Shown: positions 43,900 to 52,380 of the stretch, piece after piece
Layout of the letters: every line of letters begins with the position of its first letter
How positions within the stretch are numbered: the first letter of the stretch is position 1
From: CAWCLK01 sp963796225
GTDB lineage: Bacteria > Actinomycetota > Nitriliruptoria > Nitriliruptorales > Nitriliruptoraceae
DNA: 52,904 nucleotides
Assembly (NCBI GenBank): GCA_963796225.1
Contig: CAWCLK010000058.1
Location: 1-52,904 of the forward strand
Direction of reading: 5' to 3'
Made by a program: the position numbers and the translations under genes
The notes under the pieces: generated by a model
What the model was told of the DNA's origin: nothing
The model's input: the letters and a program-made list of their open reading frames with translations, nothing else
Databases searched by the model: none

Positions 43900-43917
43900 G
43901 TGCGCAGTATCGCGCAC
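43900..43917. promoter_or_regulatory. Inverted repeat over the response regulator promoter
   Basis: GTGCGC-AGTATC-GCGCAC has perfect six-base arms. On the minus strand its centre reads GATACT, a plausible -10 for the response regulator, so a bound protein would block that promoter. It lies in the 145-base divergent region shared with the AI-2E permease gene. Confidence 0.4.
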
Positions 43918-44022
43918 GACGCCACGGTAGGTGACGGTTCGCGACCTGTGTGTCAACGCACCGTTCTGCGCCCGTGTGCCGCTACCGTCCTGTTCGGGGT
44001 CGGAGTGAGCGCAGGACGAGCG

Positions 44023-45303
44023 ATGTCGGAGGGTCGGGAAGCACGGGCCAGGCTGTGGTTCTGGCGCACCTGGACCGTCATCGGCGTGCTCGTGCTGGCC
44101 TGGGCCGTCGGGCACGTGTTCGCCGCGCCCATCCACCTGCTCGCCCCGCCCCTGGTCCTGGCGGCCATCCTGATCTACCTGCTCAACCCCGTGGTGACGT
44201 GGTTCGAGCAGCGCGGGCTGCACCGGGTGGTCGGGACGACCCTGGCCTACCTCGTGGTCGGCGGAGCGATCGCCGGGTTGGCGGTGGTGGCCGTGCCGCT
44301 GCTGGCACGCCAGACCTCCGAGCTCGTGGACCGCATCCCGGAGATCGCGGTCAGCATCCAGGACACCCTCAACGCCCAGCTCGCGCGCCTCGGCATCGTC
44401 CAGCGCGTGACCCTGGACCCCGAGGCCAACGCCACCCAGCAGGCCATCCAGCAGTTCTTCGAGGACAACCAGGACCAGCTGCTCGGGCTGCTTCGGGGCG
44501 CCGGCGCCTTCGTCGCCGGGATCGTGGCCGGGCTGGTCGCGATCGTGCTGGCGCCGGTCCTGGCCTTCTACGTGCTCAGCGACATGCCCCGGCTCTCCGA
44601 GGGCGTGCGGCGGTTGGTGCCCCCACGGTCGCGCTCCGAGGTCGTCGACGTGGCGCAGCGGATCCTGCGGACCGTCGGCGGGTACGTCCGCGGGCAGATG
44701 CTGGTCGCGACCTTCGTCGCCGTGGCGACCTCGATCGGGCTGGTCGTCGTCGGCCTGCCGTTCTGGGCGCTGGTCGGCGTCGCGGCCGGCCTGTTCAACC
44801 TCATCCCCTTCGTGGGCCCGTTCGTCGGCGGGCTGCTGGGCGTGCTGATCGCCCTGACGGTGGGCAACGGGGTCGGCCAGGCCCTGGCCGTGGTCGTCGT
44901 GATGGTCGTCGTCCAGCAGATCGACAACCACGTCGTCACGCCGGGCGTGCTCTCGCGCACCGTCCACGTCCACCCCATCACCATCATCCTCACGCTCGCC
45001 GCGGCCGCGTCGCTGTTCGGGATCCTCGGCATGCTCGTGGCGATCCCGCTGCTCGCGGCGACCAAGCTCGTCGTGATGTACCTGCTGGTGACCCGAGTGC
45101 CGTCGATGGCCCACCTGGCCGGCGAGGGCCCCGAGATCATCGACGGTGTGCCCGTGGGCGAGCCGCGGGACTCCAGCCTCGTGTCGATGGGGCGCGAACT
45201 GCGCACGGCCTGGGAGAACGTGCGTCGCCGGCGGCAGGACGACGCCGCGACCCCGACGTCCGACGCCACGACCTCGGACGAGGAGGTCGGACCCCGGACC
45301 TGA
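44023..45303 (+). CDS. AI-2E family transporter (TqsA/PerM-like permease)
   Basis: 426 aa integral membrane protein. Eight hydrophobic segments, with the family features LVLAAILIYLLNPVVTWFEQRGL, an extracytoplasmic amphipathic region (LLARQTSELVDRIPEIAVSIQ), FWALVGVAAGLFNLIPFVGPFVGG and HPITIILTLAAAASLFGILGML. Family members export various substrates or ions; AI-2 transport is shown for only a few. Charged cytoplasmic tail. ATG 44023 follows GCAGGACGAG; GTG 44005 is a less likely alternative. Convergent with gpgS. Confidence 0.9.
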   Translation: MSEGREARARLWFWRTWTVIGVLVLAWAVGHVFAAPIHLLAPPLVLAAILIYLLNPVVTWFEQRGLHRVVGTTLAYLVVGGAIAGLAVVAVPLLARQTSELVDRIPEIAVSIQDTLNAQLARLGIVQRVTLDPEANATQQAIQQFFEDNQDQLLGLLRGAGAFVAGIVAGLVAIVLAPVLAFYVLSDMPRLSEGVRRLVPPRSRSEVVDVAQRILRTVGGYVRGQMLVATFVAVATSIGLVVVGLPFWALVGVAAGLFNLIPFVGPFVGGLLGVLIALTVGNGVGQALAVVVVMVVVQQIDNHVVTPGVLSRTVHVHPITIILTLAAAASLFGILGMLVAIPLLAATKLVVMYLLVTRVPSMAHLAGEGPEIIDGVPVGEPRDSSLVSMGRELRTAWENVRRRRQDDAATPTSDATTSDEEVGPRT

Positions 45304-45314
45304 CCGCGGGCGTC

Positions 45315-46270
45315 TCAGCGGACCTCGCGCAGCGGGGGCCGTTCGGCGACCCGGACCTCGTGCACCTTCGTGCGGAGGCCGTCGGGCGTGCGCACCGGCT
45401 GGGGCAGGGCCGTCGCCGGCGACTCGGTGGTGACCAGCCGCCCCGTCCGCGCCAGCCGGTCCATGGCGACGTGGAGGATCTCGGTGGCCATGCGTCCGAG
45501 GGCGGCGAGGTCCTGGTGGTCGTGCTCGCGCCGATCGAGGTCGACCTGGGCGATCCGGTCGGGGCCGTAGCGGTCGGCGATGTCGGCCAGCAGCGCGATC
45601 TCGACGCCGTAGCCCTGCACGAACGGGATGGACTCGAGCACCTCGCGCCGCCCCGCGTACTCGCCGGACAGCGGTTGGGCCAGCCACGCCAGCTCGGGCC
45701 AGAAGGTGGCGAGCAGCGGCCGTGCCATCAGCTCGGTGACCCGGCCCGCCGCCCCGCGGCTGGGTGGGGGCGCCCGCCGACACGCAGCGGGCGGTCGTAG
45801 GCCGCCTTGGTGTAGACGACGTCCGGGTCGGTGAGCAGCGGGCCGAGCAGCCCCACGACGAAGCGTGGGCCGATGTCGACGATGTCGGCGTCGACGAACA
45901 CGACGAGGTCGCCCCGCGTGGCCGCCAGCCCCTTCCACAGCGCCTCGCCCTTGCCCGGGGCGTCGCCGAGGTGGGGGAGCACGTCGGCCTGGGCGACGAC
46001 GGTGGCCCCCGCACGGTGGGCCTCCTCGCGGGTGCCGTCGGTGGATCCGCCGTCGACCACCACCAGCTCGTCGACGAGCGGGACCTCCTCGACGGTGGCC
46101 CGGCGCAGCACCTCGGCCACCCGCCCCACGCGGCCCTGCTCGTTGAGCGCCGGCAGGACCACGGACACGCTCACCCCCTGCTCGCGCTTGCGCGCCAGCA
46201 GGTCGGCCGCGTCGAAGGCGGCGTGGTGGTGGGTGCGGCCCTGGGGCAGGGCGCGGGTCGGGTCGGCCAC
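45315..46270 (-). CDS. gpgS: Glucosyl-3-phosphoglycerate synthase (GT81) (two frameshifts)
   Basis: Transfers glucose to 3-phosphoglycerate, the first step toward glucosylglycerate and methylglucose lipopolysaccharides. SVSVVLPALNEQGRV, ELVVVDGGSTDGT, PGKGEALWKGL and VVFVDADIVDIGP are the GT-A nucleotide-sugar motifs; RVTELMARPLLATFWPELAW, QPLSGEYAGRREVL and QGYGVEIALLADIADRYG match mycobacterial GpgS. Extra C's near 45774 and 45753 shift the frame across GGAPTQPRGGG; the net +2 agrees with the span. GTG 46270 is chosen to keep ALPQGRTHHHAAF; TTG 46312 is possible. No clear Shine-Dalgarno. Confidence 0.88.
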
Positions 46271-46380
46271 GGCGGGGCGCTCGAGGGTCGAGGTGGCGGG
46301 CGGGCAGGACAAGGGTGCCCGATCGCGGCGCGTGGTACCCAGTCGCCCCCGCCACTCGTCCCCGCCCGGTCGGAACCGAC

Positions 46381-46659
46381 GTGCCCACCGTCCGCATCCC
46401 CGCCCCGCTCCGCCCCGCCACCGACGACCGCGCCGAGGTTGCCGTCGAGGGGGCCGACGTCCGGGCCGTGCTCGCCGACCTGGTCGCCCGTCACCCGGCG
46501 GTCGGGGAGCGGGTGTGGGACGAGCGGGGCCGGTTGCACCGGTTCGTCAACGTGTTCGTCGGCGACGACGACGTCCGCGACCTGCGCGGGCTGGACACGG
46601 CCGTCGATCCGGACGATGTCGTCACCATCGTCCCGGCCGTCGCGGGCGGCGCCGGGTGA
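46381..46659 (+). CDS. ThiS/MoaD-like sulfur carrier protein
   Basis: 92 aa ubiquitin-like fold: VPTVRIPAPLRP, EVAVEGADVRAVLADLVARHP, HRFVNVFVGDDDVRDLRGLDT, and DDVVTIVPAVAGG. These correspond to the MoaD/CysO family. The Gly-Gly that is adenylated and thiocarboxylated is not terminal here but is followed by Ala-Gly, unlike most MoaD proteins. Either a peptidase trims it or an indel hides the true stop. No molybdopterin, thiamine or CysM genes are adjacent. GTG 46381 is used because the family N-terminus starts there; no Shine-Dalgarno is obvious. Confidence 0.75.
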   Translation: MPTVRIPAPLRPATDDRAEVAVEGADVRAVLADLVARHPAVGERVWDERGRLHRFVNVFVGDDDVRDLRGLDTAVDPDDVVTIVPAVAGGAG

Positions 46660-46668
46660 GGACGGTCA

Positions 46669-46682
46669 GGGACGAACGTCCC
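46669..46682 (+). terminator. Hairpin after the MoaD-like gene
   Basis: GGGAC-GAAC-GTCCC lies ten bases after the stop codon, five base pairs with a tetraloop. A weak but well placed terminator. Confidence 0.4.
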
Positions 46683-46941
46683 GCGTTTCCCGAGAGTTCG
46701 TGCGCTTCCGCGCACACCCAGTACCCGGTCGAACGGCCGTATACGACCGCGATGGGACCTGTCCGAACGTGCAGTGTCCGGATGGTTCAGGTCATGACCT
46801 GGTTGCGCCGACATCAACCCCGGGGCAGCCTTCGCCCCGCCCGGCCCCCGCCGGGCCCGACACACCGATGACCTCCGGGCCTGTCCGCGTCCCCCACCTG
46901 TGCGGCAGGCCCGCTCCCGTGCCCCCGGCGATCGAGTGCTC
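46683..46941 (+). promoter_or_regulatory. Upstream region of the M23-CWB2 gene with palindrome and tandem hairpins
   Basis: About 260 bases without a credible gene. CAGGTCATGACCTG (46788-46801) is a perfect 14-bp palindrome. It is followed by two tandem stem-loops, CGGGGC/GCCCCG (46821-46826 with 46834-46839) and CCCGGC/GCCGGG (46840-46845 with 46850-46855). I looked for the c-di-AMP (ydaO) riboswitch core often found before such cell-wall peptidases and did not see it. Confidence 0.45.
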
Positions 46942-48707
46942 GTGCGCGTCCCTGTCCGCTCTGCCGTCCTGCTCGTCTCCCTGATGGTCCTGGCGCTCGC
47001 GGTCCCCGCCGACCGCCCAGGCCGCCGACGTCGACCCCGGCCAGATCTTCTTCCCCGTCCAGGTGCAGGACAGCCTGCACTACTCGGACAACTGGGGCGA
47101 CGCCCGGTCCGGTGGCCGGCGCCACCTCGGCGTCGACATCATGTCGGACCAGATGACGCCCGCCTTCGCCGCCCAGAACGGCACGATCTACGCCTGGGAC
47201 GGCGAGTGCGCCAAGGGCGAGTACTGCGACTCGTACTACCTGCTGCTCGACGGTGACGACGGGCGCATGTACTTCTACGTGCACATGAACAACGACACGC
47301 CGGGGCGCCCGAACGGCTGCGACGGCCGCGGCGGCGTCGAGAACGCCTTCGCCCCGCGGCTGGCCGACGCCCTGCGCCAGGGCAGCCTCAAGGGCCTGCG
47401 CGTCGAGCGGGGCGAGCACCTCGGGTGGGTCGGCTCCTCCGGCAACGCCGGGTGTGGCGTCGACCACCTCCACTTCGAGATCTGGAACGGCGAGGGCTGG
47501 TCCGGCCACGGCGAGGGGCAGGGCTCGATCAACCCCTACCCGCCGGCGCCGCGCAGGTCAGGACGCCGGCAACGTCTGGGGTCCGGACTGGTCCCCGGGC
47601 GAGCCCGCCCCGTCCCAACGCGTCGCCGGCGCCACGCGCATCGACACCGCCGTCGAGCTGTCGAAGGCGGCGTTCCCCGACGGCGCCGAGACGGTCATCG
47701 TCGCTCCCGCCACCTACTACCAGGAGGCGCTGGTCGCCTCACCGCTGGCCGCCACGGTCGACGCCCCGATCCTGCTGGCCTGGCCCGACGCCAACGACCA
47801 GCGCGACGCCGTCAGCCGGTCGGTCGCCGACGAGATCGACCGCCTCGGCGCCCAGTACGCGATCGTCGTCGGGGCGGAACGGCGCCTCGGCAACGAGGTC
47901 GTGGACGAGCTGGTGGCCAAGACCGGGCTCGAGGCCGACGACATCCGCCGCATCGGCGACGCCGACCCCGGCGTGCTGTCCGCCGAGGTCGCCGAGGTGA
48001 TCCTCGCCGCCCAGGGCATCGAGGTCCCGCCCCGCGAGGGCGACCGCCAGGCCGAATCCAACGCACTGCTCGAGCTGCCCCCGCTGCGCACGCAGGCCCA
48101 GGCCAGCCGCACCGCCGCGGCGGCTGGCGACGAGCCGGAGCCGGTCGATCCGCTCCTGGCCGCCGGCGTGCACCCCCGGGGCCTCGGCTGGCCCGACGCG
48201 CTGGCCGCCTCGGTGCTCGGCGCGCGCCAGCTCGCCCCCGTGCTGCTGACGCCGTCCGACGAGCTGCACCCGGACGTCGCCCGCGTGCTGTCCGCCGACG
48301 GCATCCGCACGGCCCGCATCGTCGGTGGTGAGCAGGCCATCGAGCCGCGTGTCGCCTCCGAGATCGAGGACGAGACGGGGCGGTCCACCCGCCGGCTGGC
48401 CGGCGAGGACCGCTACGAGACCTCCCAGGCCGTGCAGGCCGAGATCCGTCGGGACGGGGCGTCGATGCGGACGCTCTCGCTGGCGACCGGGCTGAACTTC
48501 CCCGACGCGCTGGCGGCCGGTCCCGTGCTCGCGATGCGCAACCGCTCCTTCGTGCTCATCGACGGGGCTCGGGTGCACCCGACCGTGCAGGGCTGGATCT
48601 CCGACCACGCGACCGCGATCGACCGGCTCGAGGTGATCGGCGGTCCGGCCGCCGTGGCCGACTCGGTGCTCCGCCAGGCTGCGATCGCCGCCAACGAGGA
48701 CAACTGA
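46942..48707 (+). CDS. Secreted M23 (LytM) peptidase fused to cell-wall-binding type 2 repeats (two frameshifts)
   Basis: About 587 aa. A signal peptide (VRVPVRSAVLLVSLMVLALAV, then PATAQAA) is interrupted by one extra G near 47013. The peptidoglycan endopeptidase domain has zinc ligands in RRHLGVDIMS (His-xxx-Asp) and DHLHFEIW (His-x-His), with two extra Cys pairs (GECAKGEYC, GCDGRG/GCGVDH). After a second indel near 47555 come three CWB2 modules: RVAGATRIDTAVELSKAAF..., the WPDALAASVLGARQLAPVLL unit and RLAGEDRYETSQAVQ...NFPDALAAGPVL. It cleaves or remodels peptidoglycan at the surface. GTG 46942 or 46936 are both possible. Confidence 0.9.
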
Positions 48708-48725
48708 CCGGCTGGGTCCCGGTCG

Positions 48726-49409
48726 TCAGTCGCCGGTCTCGCCGTCCACCCAGCGCAGGACGAGCGAGACGCCGGCGGCGACGACGAACCGGTCGCGCCG
48801 GCGCGACTCGTCGAGCAGCGCCTCGACGTCCTCGCCGGCGTCCTCGACCAGGGCACGCCCGTCGTCGCCGCCGAGCCACGCCTCGACGGTGGCCGCGTCG
48901 GCCTCGAGGTGCAGCTGCGTGGCCCAGGCGCTGCCGAGGCGCCACAGTGACGGACCGTCCGACCCGATCAGCAGCTGCTCGGCGTCGGCCGGGAGCCGCA
49001 CGACCTCGTTGCGGTGCAGGGCCAGGGCCCGCGCCCCGTCCGGCCAGCCCGCGGTGACGGGGTCCTCCTGACCCGGCTCGGTGCGGTGCAGCGGGATCCA
49101 CGCTGCCTCGGGGCGGGACCGGGCGGCGACCTCGCCGCCCAGCGCCGTGGCCAGCGCCTCGGCCCCGGCGCAGATGCCGAACACGGGGACCTCGTCATCC
49201 ACGGCCCGGCGCAGCAGGGCCAGCTCGTCCTCGGCGAACCCGTCGGCCGGCTGCCCGCCGAGCACCAGCACGCCCGTGACCCCGTCGAGGTCCGGGGCGC
49301 CGTCGCGTGCGACGTCCACGTGGACGAGCTCGAGGTCGCGTTCCTCGAGGGACGGGGCCAGCGCCCCGAGGCCGACCTCGGGGTCGTGGTGGAGGACGAG
49401 CAGGCTCAC
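48726..49409 (-). CDS. Type 1 glutamine amidotransferase (class I GATase-like)
   Basis: 227 aa. VLVLGGQPADGF, nucleophile in PVFGICAGAEALATALGG, and the catalytic His-x-Glu in ATQLHLEAD are all present. It stands alone, so it resembles GMP synthase-like amidotransferases (GuaA_N-type, YfeJ) that may release ammonia for an unknown acceptor or hydrolyse gamma-glutamyl compounds. A C-terminal extension of about 40 residues (EDVEALLDESRRRDRF) is additional. GTG 49409 is preceded by AAAGGGA on the minus strand. Confidence 0.88.
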   Translation of the reverse strand: MSLLVLHHDPEVGLGALAPSLEERDLELVHVDVARDGAPDLDGVTGVLVLGGQPADGFAEDELALLRRAVDDEVPVFGICAGAEALATALGGEVAARSRPEAAWIPLHRTEPGQEDPVTAGWPDGARALALHRNEVVRLPADAEQLLIGSDGPSLWRLGSAWATQLHLEADAATVEAWLGGDDGRALVEDAGEDVEALLDESRRRDRFVVAAGVSLVLRWVDGETGD

Positions 49410-49454
49410 GGCGGTTCCCTTTCGACGCGCCGCGTCGCGGCGGTCGGGAGTCTG

Positions 49455-50405
49455 TCAGGCCAGCAGCGGCAGCGTGCCCAACCAGACGGCCAGGAGGATC
49501 CCGCCCTCGCGCGCCACCACGCGATGGCCGGTGCGCATGAACAGCATCGCGACCGCGGCGATGCCGAGCATCAGCCAGATCGCGAGCCCCGTCAGCACGG
49601 GGTCGCCGACCGGCCCCGGCCCCGCCGTCGCGGCGACGCCGCCGACGGCGAGGCTGTTGAACAGGTTGCTGCCGAGCAGGTTGCCGACGATGAGGTCGGT
49701 CTCGTCCTTGCGCGCGGCCTGCAGCGCGGTCGCGAGCTCGGGCAGCGACGTGCCGATCGCCACGATCGTCAGGCCCACGAAGCCCTCGGCCAGGCCCAGG
49801 GCGTCGGCGACCGACGTGGCCGAGACCACCAGCAGCTGCGCGGCCACCAGCGTGCCGAGCAGCCCGACCAGCGTGCGCAGCAGCTCGCGCCGCAGGTCGA
49901 CGGGGGCGTCGGTCAGGAACTCCTCGACCTCGTGGGCGAGCTCCTCGTCGCCGCCCTCGTCCTCGCGGGTCGCCCGCAGGATCCACGCGACCGCGGCGAC
50001 GGCCCCGACGAGCAGCGCCACGCCCTCGGCCCGGCTGAGCCCGCCCTGCACGAGCAGTGCGAAGGCGACCGTGGCCGCGACCACCAGCGGGGCCTCCCGA
50101 CGGATGGTCCGACCGGCGACGGTCACGGTCGTCACCAGGGCGGCGGCACCGAGCACCAGCGACAGGTTCGCGATGTTGGACCCGACGATGTTGCCGACGG
50201 CGATGTCGAGCTTGCCCTGGCCGGAGGCCAGGCCCGAGACCACCATCTCCGGGGCGGAGGTCCCGAAGCCGATGACCACCGCCCCGATGACCACGGGGGA
50301 CAGGCGCAGGCGGGCCGCCAGCCGCACCGCCCCGACCACGAACCAGTCGGCGGCCACGGTCAGGACGACGAGGCCGGCGACGATGCCGAGGACCGGGAGC
50401 AGCAT
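49455..50405 (-). CDS. Calcium/sodium antiporter (CaCA family, YrbG-like)
   Basis: 316 aa, ten hydrophobic helices in two inverted halves. Each half has the ion-binding alpha repeat: GFGTSAPEMVVS with VGNIVGSNIANLSL in the first, and AIGTSLPELATA with VGNLLGSNLFNSL in the second. A charged cytoplasmic loop (TREDEGGDEELAHEVEEF) lies between. Exchanges Na+ or H+ for Ca2+. The ATG at 50405 has a TAGGCT -10 only eight bases away, so the mRNA is probably leaderless. Confidence 0.93.
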   Translation of the reverse strand: MLLPVLGIVAGLVVLTVAADWFVVGAVRLAARLRLSPVVIGAVVIGFGTSAPEMVVSGLASGQGKLDIAVGNIVGSNIANLSLVLGAAALVTTVTVAGRTIRREAPLVVAATVAFALLVQGGLSRAEGVALLVGAVAAVAWILRATREDEGGDEELAHEVEEFLTDAPVDLRRELLRTLVGLLGTLVAAQLLVVSATSVADALGLAEGFVGLTIVAIGTSLPELATALQAARKDETDLIVGNLLGSNLFNSLAVGGVAATAGPGPVGDPVLTGLAIWLMLGIAAVAMLFMRTGHRVVAREGGILLAVWLGTLPLLA

Positions 50406-50413
50406 GGCGAGCG

Positions 50414-50439
50414 AGCCTACTGCGGGGCGGGGGTAGCCT
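50414..50439. promoter_or_regulatory. Divergent -10 elements for the CaCA exchanger and FKBP gene
   Basis: Minus strand TAGGCT (50419-50414) ends eight bases before the exchanger ATG, implying a leaderless start. Plus strand TAGCCT (50434-50439) is the likely -10 for the FKBP gene, giving it a leader of about 45 bases with AAAAGG as ribosome binding site. Confidence 0.45.
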
Positions 50440-50491
50440 TCCCGGCCACGCCCCGCCCCGGCCCGTCGCCGCCCGCCGAAAAGGCCCGTCC

Positions 50492-51051
50492 GTGTCCGCG
50501 CTCCGTGCCCTCGCCCGTCGTGCCCTCTGCCAGGGCGCCCCCGTGCTGCTCGCCGGTGCGCTGGCCCTGTCGGCCTGCGGCGGCGGCGCGCGAGGGTGCC
50601 GACACCGCGGCCGGCCTCGGACTGCACCGTCTCCACCACCGAGCAGCCGTCCGACCCCGCGCCGGACCTGTCGGGCGAGCCGCCTGCCGAGCTGCAGGTC
50701 GAGCAGCTGGCCGAACCGCCGTCGCCCGACTGCCCGACCGCCGAGACCGGTGACGTGGTGGCCGTCAACTACGTGGGTCGCTCGTTCAGCACCGGCGACG
50801 TGTTCGACTCCTCGGAGGGCCGTGGCCCCTTCACCTTCCAGCTCGGAGCCGGACGGGTCATCGCCGGCTGGGACCAGGGCATCGCCGGGCTGCAGGTCGG
50901 CGAGCGGGCGCGCCTGACGATCCCGCCGGGCCTGGCCTACGGCGAGGCCGGGGCGGGCGGCGTCATCGGCCCGAACGAGACCCTGGTCTTCGACGTGCAG
51001 CTGGTCGAGATCCTCGAACAGCCGACCGGCGGCGCCACCACCGGGCAGTGA
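50492..51051 (+). CDS. FKBP-type peptidyl-prolyl isomerase lipoprotein (one frameshift)
   Basis: About 186 aa. MSALRALARRALCQGAPVLL is a long signal sequence with lipobox LSAC and a Gly-rich start of the mature protein. After a frame change near 50592 a Pro/Glu-rich spacer leads to the FKBP domain: DVVAVNYVGRSFSTGDVFDSS, FQLGAGRVIAGWDQGIAGL, RARLTIPPGLAYGEAGAG and NETLVFDVQLVEI, with active-site Tyr, Phe, Asp, Trp and Tyr positions retained. Assists folding of exported proteins outside the membrane. GTG 50492 follows AAAAGG. First gene of a four-gene operon. Confidence 0.9.
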
Positions 51052-51062
51052 TCGGAGCCGAC

Positions 51063-51551
51063 GTGCCGACCCCGCACGACGCCATCGCGGACCTCGCCGG
51101 CCTGCTCGGCACCTGGCGAGGGCGCGGGCACGGCGACTACCCGACGATCGACCCCTTCGACTACCTCGAGGAGGTCACGTTCGGGCACGTGGGCAAGCCG
51201 TTCCTCGCCTACGCCCAGCGCACCCGGCACGCCGACACCGACCAGCCGTTGCACGCCGAGACCGGCTACCTCCGACCGGGCGAGGGCGGCACGGCCGAGC
51301 TGGTCATCGCCCAGCCGACCGGCATCACCGAGGTCCACACGGGCATGCTCGAACCGCAGCGGGAAGGGTTCGTCCTCGACCTGCGTTGTGATGCACCGGG
51401 ACTCACTCCCACGGCAAAGTCCGTACATTCCGTCCGGCGCCGGTTCGTCCTCGCCGGGGACGAGCTCGCCTACGACATGTGGATGGCACACGCCGACACG
51501 CCCGAGACCCACCACCTCGCCGCCACCCTCCACCGACAGGAGCCCACGTGA
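51063..51551 (+). CDS. Nitrobindin-like heme-binding beta-barrel protein
   Basis: 162 aa. GLLGTWRGRGHGDYPTIDPFDYLEEVTFGHVGKPFLAY is the nitrobindin (DUF1794/THAP4 C-terminal) signature Gly-x-Trp-x-Gly-x-Gly with Tyr-Pro-Thr-Ile, and the proximal heme His lies in the C-terminal strand region near HADTPETHHLAATLHRQ. Family members hold ferric heme and react with NO or peroxynitrite. GTG 51063 with GGAG five bases upstream is preferred; GTG 51048 overlapping the FKBP stop is possible. Its end overlaps the DUF302 gene (GTGA). Confidence 0.9.
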   Translation: MPTPHDAIADLAGLLGTWRGRGHGDYPTIDPFDYLEEVTFGHVGKPFLAYAQRTRHADTDQPLHAETGYLRPGEGGTAELVIAQPTGITEVHTGMLEPQREGFVLDLRCDAPGLTPTAKSVHSVRRRFVLAGDELAYDMWMAHADTPETHHLAATLHRQEPT

Positions 51552-51946
51552 GCTACACGCTGACCGTGACCACCTCGCTTCCGCCCGCCCAGGCCGACCC
51601 GAAGGTCCGCGAGGCCCTGCAGGCCGAAGGCTTCGGCATCCTCTCCGAGATCGACGTGCAGGCCAAGCTGCAGGACAAGCTCGGCGAGGACATCGGGGCC
51701 TACACCATCCTCGGTGCCTGCAACCCGCCCCTGGCCCGCCAGGCGATCGCCGCCGACGGCGACATCGGGGCGCTGCTGCCCTGCAACGTCCTGCTGCGCG
51801 CCAACGCCGACGGCGGCACCGACATCGTGGCGGCCGACCCCGAGGCCATGCTGTCGGTGTCGGACGCGGACCTGGCCGACCTCGCCTGTGATGCCAAGGA
51901 ACGCATCCAGCGCGCCCTCGACGCCGTTGCCAAGGAGACCGCCTGA
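51548..51946 (+). CDS. DUF302 domain protein
   Basis: 132 aa. YTLTVTTSLPPAQADPKVREALQAEGFGILSEIDVQAKL starts the DUF302 fold, then YTILGACNPPLARQAI and LLPCNVLLRANADGGTDIVAADPEAML. The two cysteines in GACNPP and LPCNV are conserved family positions and may bind a metal or react with thiols. DUF302 genes often sit beside rhodaneses and sulfur-handling genes, as here. GTG 51548 overlaps the nitrobindin stop; AGGAG is the ribosome binding site. The last base of its stop is the first of the rhodanese ATG. Confidence 0.92.
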   Translation: MSYTLTVTTSLPPAQADPKVREALQAEGFGILSEIDVQAKLQDKLGEDIGAYTILGACNPPLARQAIAADGDIGALLPCNVLLRANADGGTDIVAADPEAMLSVSDADLADLACDAKERIQRALDAVAKETA

Positions 51947-52263
51947 TGCAGGTCGATGACGCCAAGGACCGTCTCGACGACGCCTTCTTCCTCGACGTGC
52001 GCGAGCCCGCCGAGTGGGACGCCGGCCACATCGAGCAGGCCGTCCACATCCCCATGGGCCAGCTCAACGCCCGCATCGCCGAGCTGCCGAAGGACCAGGA
52101 GATCGTCGCCGTGTGCCGCTCGGGCAACCGCAGCGGCGCCGTCACCGACGCCCTGAACCGCGCCGGCTACACCGCCCACAACCTCGAGGGCGGCATGCAG
52201 GCCTGGCACCTGGCCGGCCTGCCCTATACGGCCGAGAACGGCAACGAGCCGCGCGTCGCCTGA
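51946..52263 (+). CDS. Single-domain rhodanese
   Basis: 105 aa. FFLDVREPAEWDAGHIEQAVHIPMGQL is the rhodanese start; the active-site loop is VCRSGNRS with the catalytic Cys, followed by LNRAGYTAHNLEGGMQAW. A sulfurtransferase with the CRSGxRS loop of thiosulfate/GlpE-like enzymes. ATG 51946 shares one base with the preceding stop (TGATG). Last gene of the FKBP-nitrobindin-DUF302-rhodanese unit; likely handles persulfide sulfur together with DUF302. Confidence 0.95.
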   Translation: MQVDDAKDRLDDAFFLDVREPAEWDAGHIEQAVHIPMGQLNARIAELPKDQEIVAVCRSGNRSGAVTDALNRAGYTAHNLEGGMQAWHLAGLPYTAENGNEPRVA

Positions 52264-52344
52264 CGGCCTGCCCGGCCGTCCCGCCGCGCGAGCGCCGCAC
52301 GGGGCGGGGGCGGGTGCATCCACAGGGTCGTTGTGCATGCAAGT

Positions 52345-52369
52345 AGGGGGTGCAAGCACCCGACCCCCT
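52345..52369 (+). promoter_or_regulatory. Stem-loop next to the fasciclin ribosome binding site
   Basis: AGGGGG (52345-52350) pairs with CCCCCT (52364-52369) with inner TGC/GCA pairing, ending directly before GGAG (52370-52373), the Shine-Dalgarno of the fasciclin gene. The 117-base gap after the rhodanese gene holds nothing else of note. It may affect translation or terminate the preceding operon. Confidence 0.4.
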
Positions 52370-52380
52370 GGAGCATCCCA

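Noticed and set aside
42691..46014. Open frame of 1,107 codons on the minus strand
   Set aside because: Only its fragments that coincide with gpgS make sense; the rest is antisense to LytR_C and the AI-2E permease.
46660..46941. c-di-AMP (ydaO) riboswitch before the M23 gene
   Set aside because: disA is in the window and such peptidases are frequent targets, but the conserved core sequences are not present.
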